Positions 1-19,980 of a stretch of DNA of 64,000 bases are shown here, piece by piece. The DNA is taken from NCBI RefSeq assembly GCF_021018805.1, contig NC_086251.1:19325098-19389097 (forward strand). The letters are read 5' to 3'. This DNA comes from Prinia subflava (taxonomy: Eukaryota > Chordata > Aves > Passeriformes > Cisticolidae). The notes under the pieces are model-generated. The model saw only the letters and a list, made by a program, of their open reading frames with translations, ran no database searches and was not told the origin of the DNA. Each line of letters starts with the position of its first letter. Position 1 is the stretch's first letter. The position numbers and the translations under genes were made by a program.

Positions 1-386
1 TCAGAAAAAATGTACTGCTCCGTGTGTGAGTGCACTGTGAAACGTTTTGCCTGAGAGCTGAGCCTGTGTCAGCTTCGGGAGCGCTCGCAGTTGCACAGAG
101 CAGAGATGTCAGTGTGAGGCTGAGCACGGCTGGCTGAGCAGCCGGGCTCTGCGGGGGTGAGCTGGGTTTCATGGTGTGTCTGCTGGCCTGCAGGATGTAC
201 CTGAGATGAGACTGAACAAGCAGAGCCTTGCTCTGCAGAGACATGAAGTCAGTGACCTTGTAGCTCACTCTCTCCAAGGTTTGGTGTGGTTTGGGTTTAG
301 CTCGGATGTTGGTTTGTGACGTTTTTTTGAGGAATAACTGTGAAGTCCACTGGTGTAAAACTAGTCTTTGTCTCTGTTGGTGTCAG
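1..386 (+). other. LRP5: LRP5 intron 15 (3' part)
   Basis: This is intronic sequence upstream of the first exon seen. It ends in a pyrimidine-rich run and a TGTCAG acceptor at 381-386. No coding similarity or repeat is recognised. The 5' part of the gene lies to the left of the window. Confidence 0.75.
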
Positions 387-596
387 GTGCCAACCGCGTG
401 ACCCTGGAGGACTCCAACATTCTTCAGCCCATGGGACTCACTGTGCTGGGAAATCACCTGTATTGGATTGATCGGCAGCAGCAGATGATTGAGAGAGTGG
501 AGAAAGTGAATGGGTACAAAAGGACCAGAATTCAAGGCCGCATTGCTCACCTAACAGGCATTCATGCTGTGGAAGAGCTTGATATGGAAGAATTCT
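387..596 (+). CDS. LRP5: LRP5 exon 16: end of fourth beta-propeller
   Basis: LRP5 is a single-pass Wnt co-receptor that partners Frizzled. This 210-bp exon enters in phase 1 (a split Gly codon, so it reads GANRVTLED) and leaves in phase 1 after the first base of a Ser codon. It encodes the last blades of the fourth YWTD beta-propeller: the YWID tetrad variant followed by [11 protein letters not shown], and the closing stretch [10 protein letters not shown]. From family knowledge, the E3-E4 propeller region binds Wnt3a-class ligands and DKK1. The boundaries are TGTCAG at 381-386 and GTGAGT at 597. Part of this exon is open in another register, but only this frame joins to the next exon. The closest alternative is the paralogue LRP6. 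The tail wording in later exons and the PPP6R3 neighbour favour LRP5. Confidence 0.93.
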
Positions 597-5358
<4,762 letters not shown>

Positions 5359-5595
5359 AACCTCCAACGTGTTCCCCAGACCAGTTTACGTGTGCAACTG
5401 GAGAGATTGACTGTATCCCAATGGCGTGGCGCTGTGATGGGTTTCCTGAGTGTGATGACCAGAGTGATGAGGACAGCTGCCCCATATGCTCTGCATCCCA
5501 GTTCCAGTGTGAGAAGGGACAGTGCATTGATGCACACTTGCGCTGTAATGGAGAAATCGACTGTCAGGATAAATCTGATGAAGTGGATTGTGATA
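5359..5595 (+). CDS. LRP5: LRP5 exon 18: LDL-receptor class A repeats 1 and 2
   Basis: This 237-bp exon encodes two complete LDLa modules. The first runs from TCSPDQFTC to [10 protein letters not shown] and the second from ICSASQFQC to [10 protein letters not shown]. Each has six cysteines and the acidic calcium cage with the SDE signature (DDQSDED, QDKSDEV). In the family these small calcium-stabilised modules lie between the propellers and the membrane. The acceptor is TTTCTCAG at 5351-5358. The donor is read as GATA|GTAAGATC, leaving phase 1. Joined to the next exon, the split codon becomes ACA (Thr), where I recall Ala in the human protein. Confidence 0.95.
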
Positions 5596-8890
<3,295 letters not shown>

Positions 8891-9127
8891 AAAAATCGAA
8901 GCCGGCCTCGGATGAGTCGCAGCCGCACAGCAGCGCCATCGGCCCCGTCATTGGGATCATCCTGTCCCTTTTTGTCATGGGAGGGATGTACTTCGTGTGC
9001 CAGCGCGTGGTGTGCCAGCGCTACGCCGGCCCCAACAGCCCTTTCCCACACGAGTACGTCAGCGGCACCCCGCACGTCCCGCTGAATTTTATCGCTCCGG
9101 GAAGCTCCCAACACGGCACCTTCACTG
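8891..9127 (+). CDS. LRP5: LRP5 exon 20: stalk, transmembrane helix and juxtamembrane segment
   Basis: This 237-bp phase-1 exon encodes the extracellular stalk ([15 protein letters not shown]), the transmembrane helix ([20 protein letters not shown]) and the juxtamembrane [11 protein letters not shown], followed by [21 protein letters not shown] Cys pair five residues apart right after the helix corresponds to the palmitoylated pair described for LRP6, so palmitoylation here is inferred. The stalk wording (KP.SD.S..HSSAIGP) and RYAG favour LRP5 over LRP6. The boundaries are CTGCAG at 8885-8890 and a GTAAGG donor at 9128. Confidence 0.96.
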
Positions 9128-10380
9128 GTAAGGGTGCTAAGGACCTGGCATCTGATCAGTGCCTTTGCGTCGTCTGGATTTCCAGTCTTACACATTACTG
9201 AGGCTGCTGGATGTGGAGTTTTCAAAGAGCAGAAATTGGATGTTGGTCTGCTCGATGGTTTGGTGATGAATCTGTCATTTGAATCAAATACGGAAAATCT
9301 ATTAGCTTTTCTTGCACTTTAGTGGTTATGGTCAGCTATTCCTGCTTAAATTATGTTACTATGGTTATCAAGAGGTTTTTGTGGTACAAAATAAAATTAG
9401 AGGGTGAATTAATTGCAGGTGAAATGTTTGCAGGGGTGTTTTAAATTGGACTTCACACTAAAGCTTTTTTAATTAAAACAAGTATCAGTAGTTTTCATAT
9501 GTACTTCTGTAGGTGCTAAACCAAGCTGTCATTCAGATTTTTGTCCATATTTGTTAGCTTTTGGTAGTCCATATTGTTGTGACAAGTTACAGCAGCTGAA
9601 AATCTTATATATTTATGTTAATTCTAAAGAAAAGACAAGTTTCTAATACCATGGCATTTCCAAGAAGGATATATAGTCATGAATGATGATTACAAATATT
9701 TACTCTGCTTGTAATAAATATTTTTTGCATTTGAAAAAAAAAAAAACTTCCCAGACTTAACTCTTACATTAGCACTGAATGGTCTGACAGGAAGAAAATT
9801 AATTGTCTGAGTTAAGAATATATTGTCGTAAAACAGATTGGAGAATGTTGTCTTCCATTTTCCTCTAACTCAGGTTTCCTTCCTTTTGCCTCTGCTGATT
9901 CTCAGTTTTAGCTGTGATTATTTTCAATAAAAATACTTGGGTTTTGCAGTTATTCATGTACTTGAGATTGAATTTCTTGTGATGGAAATTGAAACTTTGG
10001 AGGTCTCAAGCTTGGTTTGTTTGGGCGTTGTATCATGGGGGTTTTTGCAAATGTGTAGGTTTGTTTAACTGGAAAATTTCTTAGTTAATTTGGGTGAACA
10101 GTTGGATCAGCTGTTCTGAAAATTCCTTTCTCAGCAGTGTGGTAGTAGGTTGTGAGGAGTTCAGTGCTCCAGTGAGACAAGAGGTAGTCTGTGGGTGAAA
10201 TGTTTTCTTTTCAAAGTGTCCTTCCATGTAGTCCTGAAGTTTTTACATAAAGCACTCTTCCCAAGGTGTGACAAGCATTCTCGTTGCATGGATTTGCAAA
10301 GCTGGGATTTGGTTTATTTGGCATTGATAGATAACACTGTGGTTTTATCTAAACTTGTTTTCCCTTCTGTTTAAATACAG
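9128..10380 (+). other. LRP5: LRP5 intron 20
   Basis: This 1.25-kb AT-rich intron has a GTAAGG donor and an AAATACAG acceptor. It contains an A-run near 9733-9746. Nothing else is recognised. Confidence 0.85.
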
Positions 10381-10520
10381 GCATCTCTTGTGGAAAGTCC
10401 ATGATTAGCTCCATGAGTCTCATGGGAGGAAGCAGTGGTGCCCCATTGTATGACAGAAACCATGTCACTGGAGCATCTTCCAGCAGCTCATCCAGCACTA
10501 AAGCCACTTTCTACCCACAG
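10381..10520 (+). CDS. LRP5: LRP5 exon 21: proximal cytoplasmic tail with poly-Ser run
   Basis: This 140-bp exon enters in phase 1 and leaves in phase 0. It encodes [19 protein letters not shown], then [12 protein letters not shown], a run of seven Ser and TKATFYPQ. In LRP5/6 this Ser/Thr-rich segment lies between the membrane and the first PPPSP motif and contributes kinase sites. The acceptor is TTTAAATACAG and the donor CAG|GTATGT at 10521. A second CAG|GTATG lies exactly 30 nt downstream (see findings), so the 3' end may vary. Here the last residue is Gln, where I recall Pro in the human protein. Confidence 0.94.
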
Positions 10521-13372
10521 GTATGTCTTGGAAATACACTGGAGAGTCAGGTATGCCCTGCTTCTGAAGAAAGGTGCAACTTTGTGCTTGCTAGGTAGAT
10601 GTTAACAACTCTTGGGTGTTCTGTTTATGATGTGCAGGCTCATTTTCACACCTGCTGAACTTCACAAAAGGGCTTTGTTGTAGTCCATCAGGATTATACA
10701 GTGCTCTGTGATGTCCAAAATGTTTTGTTATCAGAGTGATACTCAGTTAGTTTGTTCCTGGATACTTCTGTTCTTCCCTTGGAGATGCCATCTCCTTTGT
10801 TCTTTGTTGACTCTGATGGCCATCCCAATGACATTTTGCATTGCCTAACATTGCAGGCACACATGGAATAATAAGGCAAGCAAAACAAAACAGACTGGAA
10901 GGCAAATGTGTATGAAATAAGCCTGACTTGCTGTTTAGATAAAGTGTCGATTGTTGATTCAGAAAACCAAGTGCATGCACTGGGAGAAAACACTGGCACA
11001 GCAGGGTGAGGCAGAGGTTACTTTGCTTGCTTTTTTTCTTTTTTAGCTATAATTTAGCTCCATTTCTGTCTTTAGAGCATTGGGAGTGACAGAATTCTCA
11101 TCCCCATGTCACAGTTTCACAAATTTCAAGATGTATATTCTGAATGGAAAGAGTCCTCTCTGAATCTCTGAGACATACAAAGGTTCCTGTTTGCCAGCAT
11201 ATTTTGTCATGACTTTTTTGTTTTTCCATTGTACTTCTGAGCAATGCCTCCATTGGCTTTTAGGTACACACAACAAGCTGCCAGAGTTGATCTGCCAGCT
11301 ATGGAGGGGATTTTTGTGTAGTATTGAATCAGGAGCCCACATGCTGTGTGGGTATACGTGCATTTGTGTTTACACGTAAGCTGTTATGCTCTGTGTGGGC
11401 ATTTTGATGGATAGCATTTTGGGCAGTTACAAAGGTACTTTCTCTCCCTTTAAGAAGGACAAAAAATGGAAAAGAGAGGTTTGTGAGCTTACCTGTTGGT
11501 AAGGTACAATTGGGTACTTAATTCTTGCAGTGCTTTCTCTGTGAAGCCATTAAGAAGCAGATGTTGGAACTCAGCAGCCCTCCTGATTTAGCTTGTCTCA
11601 TGCATCACCAGTGTCTCTGTAATGTGCTGAACAATTTCATGCTAGACCTGATTGATGTGTCAGTACCACACTAAAAAGGATGAACAGAAAAAACACTTAC
11701 TTAAATAAAGCTTGAAAGAGAAAAGAAACCCAAGAGCTGATCTGCCTGTGTGATTCTATGGAATCTGTGTGGGCCAAAAGATCAACTCTTCCATTTGACT
11801 TCTGGCCTAAATTAATCTGGCTGTTGCTGGGAATTCTTTTTCCACACCAGAGCCTGCAGGGATGATAACAGCATTTCCTTCATGAAAGGCATGCTGGCTT
11901 CTTAGAAGGAAGCTATTGCAAGGGTGTTGTTACATTAAGGTACTGCTTAATCCAAATGTTTTGGTGAGTTCTGCCTGGTAGCTAATTACCCAGCTTTATG
12001 TTAATTATCAAAAGGACAGATCTGAGCATCTTAGTTTTCTTGGCTTTTTTTGTTTGTTTAACACATCTTAGTGGTAGTGAGAGGTGCTCCAGTGAAAAGA
12101 GACTGGGAAAGAATCAGTGCCAATGAAGTTATGCCAGTTTATATACCTGAGAACCTGGATGCAGGCATCCTGGCTGACACTGTTTGCTGTATTTAGTCTC
12201 AACATGAAGTGGTATTGATGCAGCTCAGGGTGTCAGTAGAAGTGAATCCACAAGCAGCATGCAGTGCTCCTCCAAGGAAGAAGGTTTGTGAAAGGTGCTC
12301 AGTAACTGGGCAGTTACTCATCCCTCCCCACAGCTGGCAGAGGGGGTGTTCAAGCTTGTCTCCCTTCCCATGAATCTGGGTGCAGGGCTTGTTGGTATTA
12401 GTAACAGTGAGCTCAGCTCAGAGGGCAGGAATCACTTTGCTGGGCACTGCACAGTGAAGACTCGAACCATGATCTCCACTCCAGTGATTTCAGAGTGTTT
12501 TTGTGGGAGAAGAGCAGAGGCAGAGGAAGGATGGTCAAGGGGGCAGGCCATGAGGTAGCCAAATGCCCGGCAGTGTACAAGATGCACACATCAGTAGCAC
12601 TGGTGTGATTTTCCACACTGGAAGAGATAAAATGCTCTTCTCGTGTTTAAGTCAATGTCCTAATGGCTGTGTCAGAGGTTCAGCTTCCTGCTGGTGAAAG
12701 AATCCTAATTAATTTTGAAGTCTGCTAAACTTCTTCCTTGTGTGAAGGCTACCAGTAGACATGTGTAAGCACTCATAGCTCAGCCATATGTGTGCATGCT
12801 GTCTATATGCACACACAGACAGGCTGTAAATATTTTTTAGCTCTGGGCTTTTTGCATTGTGAATTCTGCCAAAATATGTTTACAGAACAAGAGTAAACAT
12901 GAAGCATTCAGGGAAGGATGGGGTTTATTACTTATAGTACAGGAACTTGGCTTCCTGACCCTACTGTTGACTAGGGACATGTTTAGGGTCTGGGACTGGA
13001 ACATACTATATTTCCCATTAGCATCTGCTGAGGATGCTATCACTACTTATGTCTAGCGAAGTGCACTCAGATTCAGCCAAACTGGCTTCATTTCCAGCTT
13101 TATTCCAGCCTTCCAGCATAATAACAGATGTGTCAAGGAAGAAAATTCCCTGTACTGAGAACTTTGAAGGCCTGAGTAGTACCTAAGTCCAAAGTAAAGT
13201 CTTGTAATGAACATCTGTGATCTTTGAAAATGCATTAACACATCCAGGCAGCTAGGAGAGGAAACTAGAATAAGGATGAATGACAGGGTGAAGGCATAAA
13301 TACTATTTTCAAACTAAGCAATATTGTATAATTAACCCCAAATTTCACACTTCTTTGTCCTGTTTTTTCTAG
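10521..13372 (+). other. LRP5: LRP5 intron 21
   Basis: This 2.85-kb intron has a GTATGT donor and a TGTTTTTTCTAG acceptor. A second good donor lies at 10551. There are no repeats or RNA genes that I can recognise. Confidence 0.85.
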
Positions 13373-13470
13373 ATTTTGAACCCACCTCCTTCCCCAGCTA
13401 CCGATCGCTCCTTGTACAATGCAGAGATGTTTTATTCCTCAAACATTCCTTCAAACACAAGATCTTACAG
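13373..13470 (+). CDS. LRP5: LRP5 exon 22: first PPPSP motif
   Basis: This 98-bp exon enters in phase 0 and leaves in phase 2. It begins [16 protein letters not shown] and continues [24 protein letters not shown] is motif A of the five PPPSPxS-type repeats of LRP5/6. In the pathway, Wnt triggers phosphorylation of these motifs by GSK3 (the SP serine) and CK1 (the following Ser/Thr), which recruits Axin and stabilises beta-catenin. The acceptor is TTTTCTAG at 13365-13372. The donor is TTACAG|GTACAG, which lacks G at +5 and is the weakest of the LRP5 donors in this window. Confidence 0.95.
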
Positions 13471-13975
13471 GTACAGTTCAGATAAAAAGGTTTGCTAAGT
13501 CTTCTATTTATCTGCCTTTAGTTTTGGATCTTGTTCAGATTTCATTTAAAAATCTTTTCCTCTCGTAATAAATGACCATTCAAATGATGTACATTACATT
13601 GCTATGTAACAGTCCCTGAGCATCCTGTATAGAGGTTGGTGTTTTCTGCTCATTCCCTTAAGCTTATCTTAAAACAATTTCATGAGTCAACCTATTTGTT
13701 AGTGACTGGGCTAAATGGTCATAGACATCTCCTCTGGTAGATTAAGGGCTGGAACAGTGTGCTGCTGGCTGAGGTAGTTGTGCCATTCAAAATTGACACA
13801 GTTCAGGTAGTTTTTGCTGGATTTCTCTGAGAGTCTGAATTAAGGCTCATGTAGTATTAATGAGCAGGGATCTTGACTGAACACACAGAGCTGTCCAATC
13901 TCTTTCTTTTTTCTTTCTTTTCTCCCCAGATTGCAACTAATACATGTGCTTTTTTTCTTTCTTGTTCTTGTGCAG
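13471..13975 (+). other. LRP5: LRP5 intron 22
   Basis: This 505-bp intron has two strong polypyrimidine tracts in tandem. One ends in CCCCAG at 13929 and the other in TTGTGCAG at 13975. Only the second keeps the reading frame to the conserved tail. Confidence 0.85.
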
Positions 13976-14237
13976 GCCGTACCTTATACGAGGGATAGCT
14001 CCACCTACAACCCCCTGCAGCACAGATGTCTGTGACAGTGACTATACGACGAGTCGATGGAAGGCCAACAAATACTATATAGATTTAAATTCAGACTCAG
14101 ACCCTTATCCCCCTCCACCCACACCTCGCAGTCAGTACATGTCGGCAGAAGAAAGTTGCCCTCCATCTCCTGCCACGGAACGAAGCTATTTTCACCTCTA
14201 CCCCCCTCCACCCTCTCCTTGTACAGACTCTTCATGA
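13976..14237 (+). CDS. LRP5: LRP5 exon 23: distal cytoplasmic tail with four proline-rich phospho-motifs and stop
   Basis: This last coding exon completes an Arg codon and reads [20 protein letters not shown], then [30 protein letters not shown] and [12 protein letters not shown] followed by TGA at 14235-14237. It carries four motifs of the Axin-docking set: PPTTPCS (B), PPPTPRS (C), PPSPATERS (D) and [10 protein letters not shown] (E). With exon 22 all five are intact. The C-terminal CTDSS is conserved in both LRP5 and LRP6. The full in-window coding sequence (eight exons, 1421 bp) stays in frame, with no sign of decay. Confidence 0.96.
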
Positions 14238-14312
14238 CCTCAACAGAAGGAACTCTTCCTGTAAATATTTTAAAATATGAACAGATTTAAAATATATATT
14301 TTATGATTTAAA

Positions 14313-14318
14313 AATAAA
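14313..14318 (+). promoter_or_regulatory. LRP5: polyadenylation signal AATAAA (LRP5, first)
   Basis: This canonical hexamer lies 76 nt past the stop, within the conserved AT-rich UTR. The G-rich stretch after 14358 could serve as a downstream element. Confidence 0.6.
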
Positions 14319-14349
14319 TCTGGGTGGGAATGAAACAAAACTAAATGTG

Positions 14350-14355
14350 AATAAA
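14350..14355 (+). promoter_or_regulatory. LRP5: polyadenylation signal AATAAA (LRP5, second)
   Basis: This second canonical hexamer is followed at once by a G/T-rich run (tgggtgggagggatggggctgtg), the usual downstream context. It is the better of the two candidates. Confidence 0.6.
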
Positions 14356-14430
14356 AATGGGTGGGAGGGATGGGGCTGTGAAAAATTGTACAGAGGAAGA
14401 ATATTTATAAAATTGATTTTTTTAACTTAA

Positions 14431-17400
14431 TTTCCATTCTTTTGTGCCATATTTGCCTTTTTGAAGTCATGTAACTGACTCAGTCTCCAAAGGATTTGGG
14501 GAGGGAATGTTGAAACTTTCTGCATTTTTAAGTCACCTTTTTACATGCAAAAAGTGTATGTAGTTCTTTTTGTTAATGTGAGACAAGAAAACTAAATGGC
14601 TTGTGGGAAGTGGGGTCATCTAAAGAAAGATGCAGGCTTATTCCTAGAGAAGAAAAACCCATCTAAATACAATTGTCAGTATCATCCCTTCACCTTCACT
14701 GGAAGAAAATGAAACGTGCAGGATCACAACCCTTAGATGCTCCTGTTTGCTCCTGGGAGCTGAATGCTTCCCAGCAGAACCTGAGTGCCAAGACCTGAAT
14801 TTCAAACCTCCCTCTCCGTCTGCTTAGCACTGAACTGAAAGAACACTTCTCTTGGCCAAACCTTCCAGCTTAACTAAACCCACAGGCATCATGTCCTACC
14901 TCATGTCAGTGGCACTCTGCACATGGCCAGTTCTGTAACTGATTCAGGCTAAATAAGATCAGTCCTAAAGGTTTAGTCCCAACCAGTTCCCCACCTGGCT
15001 GGGTGAATGGTAGCAGAAGCAGTTGTACTGACCTGTGGGTGAGGGCAAGAGTCAAGTTTAAAGTGGTATTTAAGCTAAGAGAAATGCCCAACAAACTGCA
15101 GATTTGGTCAGACTCACCATTTTAATAGTGATTCAACCAAGCTCCTTCATCCTTCCTTGTGAAGCTTTGGTGACTGTCTGGGAAGAAGCTGTAACAGTGA
15201 GCTGCTTCTTAAAACACAGTGCTAGTTTTCTTTTGCTCAAAAGTCCTGTAATCACTGTGCCAGGTTTCTGAGGTGTTCACCCACGTTGACTTGATCAGAG
15301 AATTGCTTCTTGTCTTAATATTCATTTTCCAGCCTGGAACGAAATGGTCACATGTATTCAAATGAGGAAAGTTATTTGGCTTTTAACTGATGTTTGTTAA
15401 AAAATGGTATCTGCATAGCTCAAATCAAAAATCGGTTTAGTCATATCTCATAAAAATTTGCCACATTATTCAGATTTAGAAATAAGTGGAAAAAAGAACA
15501 GAAGAGGGAGAAAAGACAAACACTTTTCTTCTATTCATGTTGATATAAAAATTAATAACTTATACAAACTGCTGTAACATGAGAACATCAAGATCAGCTA
15601 AATGCTTGCTCCCTTTCCTACAAAAAAACCCATTAGGGAATGGGGGAGCTAGAATCAGTCCCTTTCAAATTCAGAGGACAATTTTTTGCTTTAATTGCTC
15701 TTTGTATCAAAAAGGATTGGGTATTGTATGCCACTTTATAAATTCAGCACTGATGATAATGTGAGTGCTTGCTTGGGGCATCTGAGGGAAGTTCTGAATA
15801 TGCAAACTTGCACCTGTTTCTGCAGCTGTTCAGTAACAGATGTGTTGGGCCTTCAACAGCTTTAATATTGATGGCAACAATGAAGTTTTTTCTTGTTTGA
15901 ACTAAAATTGTACTTGGCTTTGGGTCTTTTTAGCAAGTTATTTGACAGCACATCAGAGGAACCCTGCAACTCCAGGAGAGAGGTCTTTGTTGTGGTGGTG
16001 GAAGGGCTGGAACCATAGTGTTCTGATATACTTTGTGTTTTCAGATTTATTAGTCCAGATCGGTTCCTGCTGTCTGCATAGTTCACGGATAGAATTTGCG
16101 CTGTCACTGGTGTGTTACTAAAACTTCTACAGTAACTTTTAATGCCTTGATGTCTACGTTTTTACTTGAGAGACTAAGCACAAAGAAAATGATTTTTCAT
16201 AGAGAGAAGTACAGAAATGGAGTTTAAGAATGGGTTCTCTCCTCATTCCCTATCAACATTAGCAGTTTTTACTATGCTGTGATAGGCAAGGTCATAGTTA
16301 GTTACTCTGGGAGTGACTTAGCCAATCCCTGAACTGATGGTTTGAAAGAAAGCAATTCTCATGTGATCATGTTTCAATTAACTAAATTAGAAATATACAT
16401 CCACAGGGTATTTTATGTGCCACATGAATTGTATAAAAGAGTTGTTCTGCATTACAGCAGTTGGTAGTCCAATTTCATATCATGTGTAATTTTCTGCTTG
16501 ATAACTATTCACTGTTTATAATGAATTCAATAGTTGTTTCATGTCACACTTCTAGCTTAGAGATATACCACATTAATTTTCCTGTATTCCTTTGATGACA
16601 CTGGATGCAGAATTACTTAATTTTTTTTTCATTAAACCACTGATCTTTTTAAGGAGCCATAACCATAAGAATCCTAACCACTTCATCGAAGATTTGTATC
16701 CTATTACAGACATTGGAATTGAGTCCAAGAAAATTAGCGTTTTTACTGAGAGCTGGGAACTATCTTAAGAGTCGCATTCTTTTGGTTATAAGAAGGAAAG
16801 AAGTACTTGCTGAATTGGGTTAATTAAGTGTACATTTTTATTTCAGTTGAACATTCATGTCCCCTTGCTGTTGATGTTTGCTGAGGAGTTGCCTTCTCTG
16901 AGGCACTTGAAGTTTGGTGATGAAAATCAAAGCCCCACACTGCTCCATATTACTGACATTAAAAGTCTTTTCCAAAAAAAAGGTTTTATACAAATTTAGC
17001 ATCTTAACATTTAAATAGTAAATATTATTTTTGATTTCTGTAGACTATATACTTTAAAAGGATTACTGCACTCCTGGTGTTAGAAAAGACCAGGAAGAAA
17101 ATCTGAGCAACAGGAACTACTTTTTTCCAGAATATCCCCACTGTGTTCTTAGTGGTTTTCATCCTGTGAACTTTCAGGCTAAAACACAGAACATAGGTGC
17201 TATTTTCTTCTGGATAAGGATGAGAGAAGGACTTGCAGGGAATTATTGAAATGTGTGTGGGAAAGTTGCATTTTGGTGAGACTTGAACATAGTTCTAATA
17301 ACACAGACGTTTTCTGTGGGAAAGCTGACTGAAACATTTTAAGAGTTCTATCCTAATAACCTGCAGAGGGATACATGTGATTCAGCTACCTGTGTGAGCT

Positions 17401-19980
17401 TGTGAGTACTTGAATCATTGTTTTCAACCACTATTTTCCAAGCCCATTGTGACTGCATATTAGCACTTGAAACAACTCATGGTGGAACAAGGAATGGTGT
17501 CTGGAGAGCAGTCAGTAATGGGCAAATGATATGGTTGATTCTGTGATAGATCTAAAGGACAGATGGCCCAGCAGAGAGCAGCTTACCTGTCCTGCAGTGC
17601 TGGCATGAAAGCAGCCACTTGGGGCTTCCCTCCTGGAGAATTTGTCCCATCTGCAGGGCAGGTGTAGCAGCAGTGTGAGGCTGCAAGGCAAATGGACAAG
17701 TAATCATCTTTGACAGTCAAGGATTCTTTCATTTCAAGGAACAGTTTGTGCAAATTATAGCTTGACTTCAGCTAGACTGGTCTATAGCCACTGTACCTTT
17801 AAATTTGCAGTAGACATAGTGAATTTGTTCTGGATGAGTCTGAGGAAACTTCATGAGCATTATAGCAGCTGCCTTACTTAGATTTCTTACTCAGATTTCT
17901 TCTATCTGGACAGATCACTAGAGAGCACTTAGGCTAAGATTAAGCTAAATCTGTATGTATGACAAATAATAATTTCTTCGGGATAGTGTTATAGTACAAA
18001 ATGCTCTGTGTCTAAAAATGAGTGTATGCCATTATCAGCATATTCTAAAGAGGATGGCAGAAATGAGTGAGAAACAAAGTTCTTTTGGAATAATAGAATT
18101 GATTTTCAGTAACAAGCCTTCATTTCTGGTTTGCAAAGCTACAGGCACTTCCCTAGAAGTTATGCTTCTTTTCAATGTAACAACAAAATGGTCTGTTCCC
18201 TCAATACCTGTTTTTCAGACCTGGGATGGGCTTTCTGGAAATCTCCAGGCTTGTTTACCCTGTATCTATTTTCTACCTGGTATCTAGAACGTGTAAGGTC
18301 CAGGACTCATGATGTTCACACCATTTTTATGCCAACTGGTGCTGCTTGGATTCTGGGGCTTTTGATCTTCTGATGCTCTGTGCACAGCAGTGAAAAGGGA
18401 TTTGGAAGCAGGAGCACTCAAGTAAGAGCTGGTCACACTGGGCTGATGTCACTCCTCCGTGGCCTGCAGGGCCTGGTCCCTTTGCTGGGGAGGGCTCGTG
18501 TGCTGCCCTTCCTCAGAGCCTCTCCAGCACGTTGTGCTATTTCACAAGTGTGCTCAGTTAAACATCACAAAACTTGTGTGTCCTCTTGGCTTCAAGCTTT
18601 TTTGGAAGCAGATCTCTTCTGTCATTTTGTTGGGGTTTATGTTGAGTTAGTCCAAATGAGTAGCTGTGCTCACAATTGTACCACAAATGATATCCATTAA
18701 TGTTGGGAAATGAAAACAGAAGGCAAGCATGTTCCCAGTAATTAATAACATGCACAACTGCTTGGCACAGAGCCCTGGATTAGAATGTATTTGCTGTTAC
18801 AGTGCTGAAGGACATTTTATAAAGGTCCATGTGTGGACAGAGCCTTAGACAAGCTAGACAACAGTCAAAGATAACTGTTCACAGCTAGGTCATTTGGTGG
18901 TTGTGTGTTGTGACTCAATTTTGAATTATAAGTAGAGTCCTTCTTGTAAATTTGCCTAGTCTATAACAGATTCATGGAAGGCAGAATCCTAAACTCTCAC
19001 AGGTGATTGCTGTTTCTGTTGCTGTTCCCTTAGGAACTGCAACAGTTCTGTTCATCATTGTATACAAAACTCCCTTTCTACAGCACTTGTAAGTTTAGCT
19101 AAACAGCTTAAGGTGTTTACTACACATTAAAAGAAATATTTAATAGGCATAAATATTTTCAATCCTGTTAGGTGTTCTACCTCTCCTTCCTGAGAACACT
19201 TACTCTAGATTTTTTAAAGAGTGATTTTCTTTCATTTGTTTATTTTGAGGTTGGCCAGCTAGGCTGTGGGCTTTTTCACGTACAATCATCCTCCCTGCAA
19301 GGAAAACAAAAAAGAAAAATGTATTTGAAATCGATGTTAAGCCTGCTGATAGGAATGATGGAAACCTGTCTGATATGTCTTCTGTATTCTACAACCAAAT
19401 CCTTCAAAATGCCATGTCCTGACATGCTGACAGTGCTCCCAACCACCTGTGACAAGCTGCCACATCCTGGCTGTTCCAGCACGAACCACAGCCCTTGTTG
19501 CAGCCCCCTTCTGGAGTCAGGGCCAGGTCCTCACCAGCCAACACAGAATCCTGGTGGATAGAAGATCCCAATGACAATTCCTGAACAGGTCGGTTTATAT
19601 TGACAAAATGCACGCAGAGAATGTGCTTAGAAGGGCTTGTCAGAGGAGCAAAGCAAGCTTGAGAGCTCCAGGGTCACACTAATTCAGGCCATTGGCGCCT
19701 CTGAAAGGGAGTGCTCCCACTGATGCCCCTTTCTGTGAATAGGAATGAGGCCGCTCTGCTGACAGCGCTCCTGGGGTGGCTGCCTTTGGCAAGGGGAGCC
19801 CTGTTCCCTTTGATTTGTACAGAGATCCTGGAAATAGTTGCACGTGGAATTCATCAGCCTGTGGAGGTACAATAAAAAGCGGGAGGACTGGCTGTGGGAA
19901 ATTTGGGGGGTACCACAAACTCAGCTCTAACCCAGACCACTTTCCTACTCACCTACTTGTATCGCAATTGCTGCTATTGT
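14431..19980. other. LRP5 downstream region, no gene recognised
   Basis: This stretch is AT-rich with scattered short ORFs, the longest about 129 codons at 19172-19561 (+). None shows a domain, compositional signal or splice context that I can support. No CR1 tail is seen. If LRP5 uses the distal AATAAA at 20842, this would be 3'UTR; otherwise it is intergenic. Confidence 0.5.

Larger units (their letters stand above)
14238..14430 (+). other. LRP5: LRP5 3'UTR (short form)
   Basis: An AT-rich UTR follows the stop. The run 'tgtaaatatttt...atatgaaca', 'atatattttatgatttaaaa' and 'tgtacag.ggaagaatatttataaa' closely resembles the human LRP5 3'UTR as I remember it, which argues for a short conserved 3'UTR. 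A Pumilio-type element (TGTAAATA, 14260-14267) is present. The exact cleavage site is not visible. The right edge here is set by the end of the resemblance. Confidence 0.65.
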
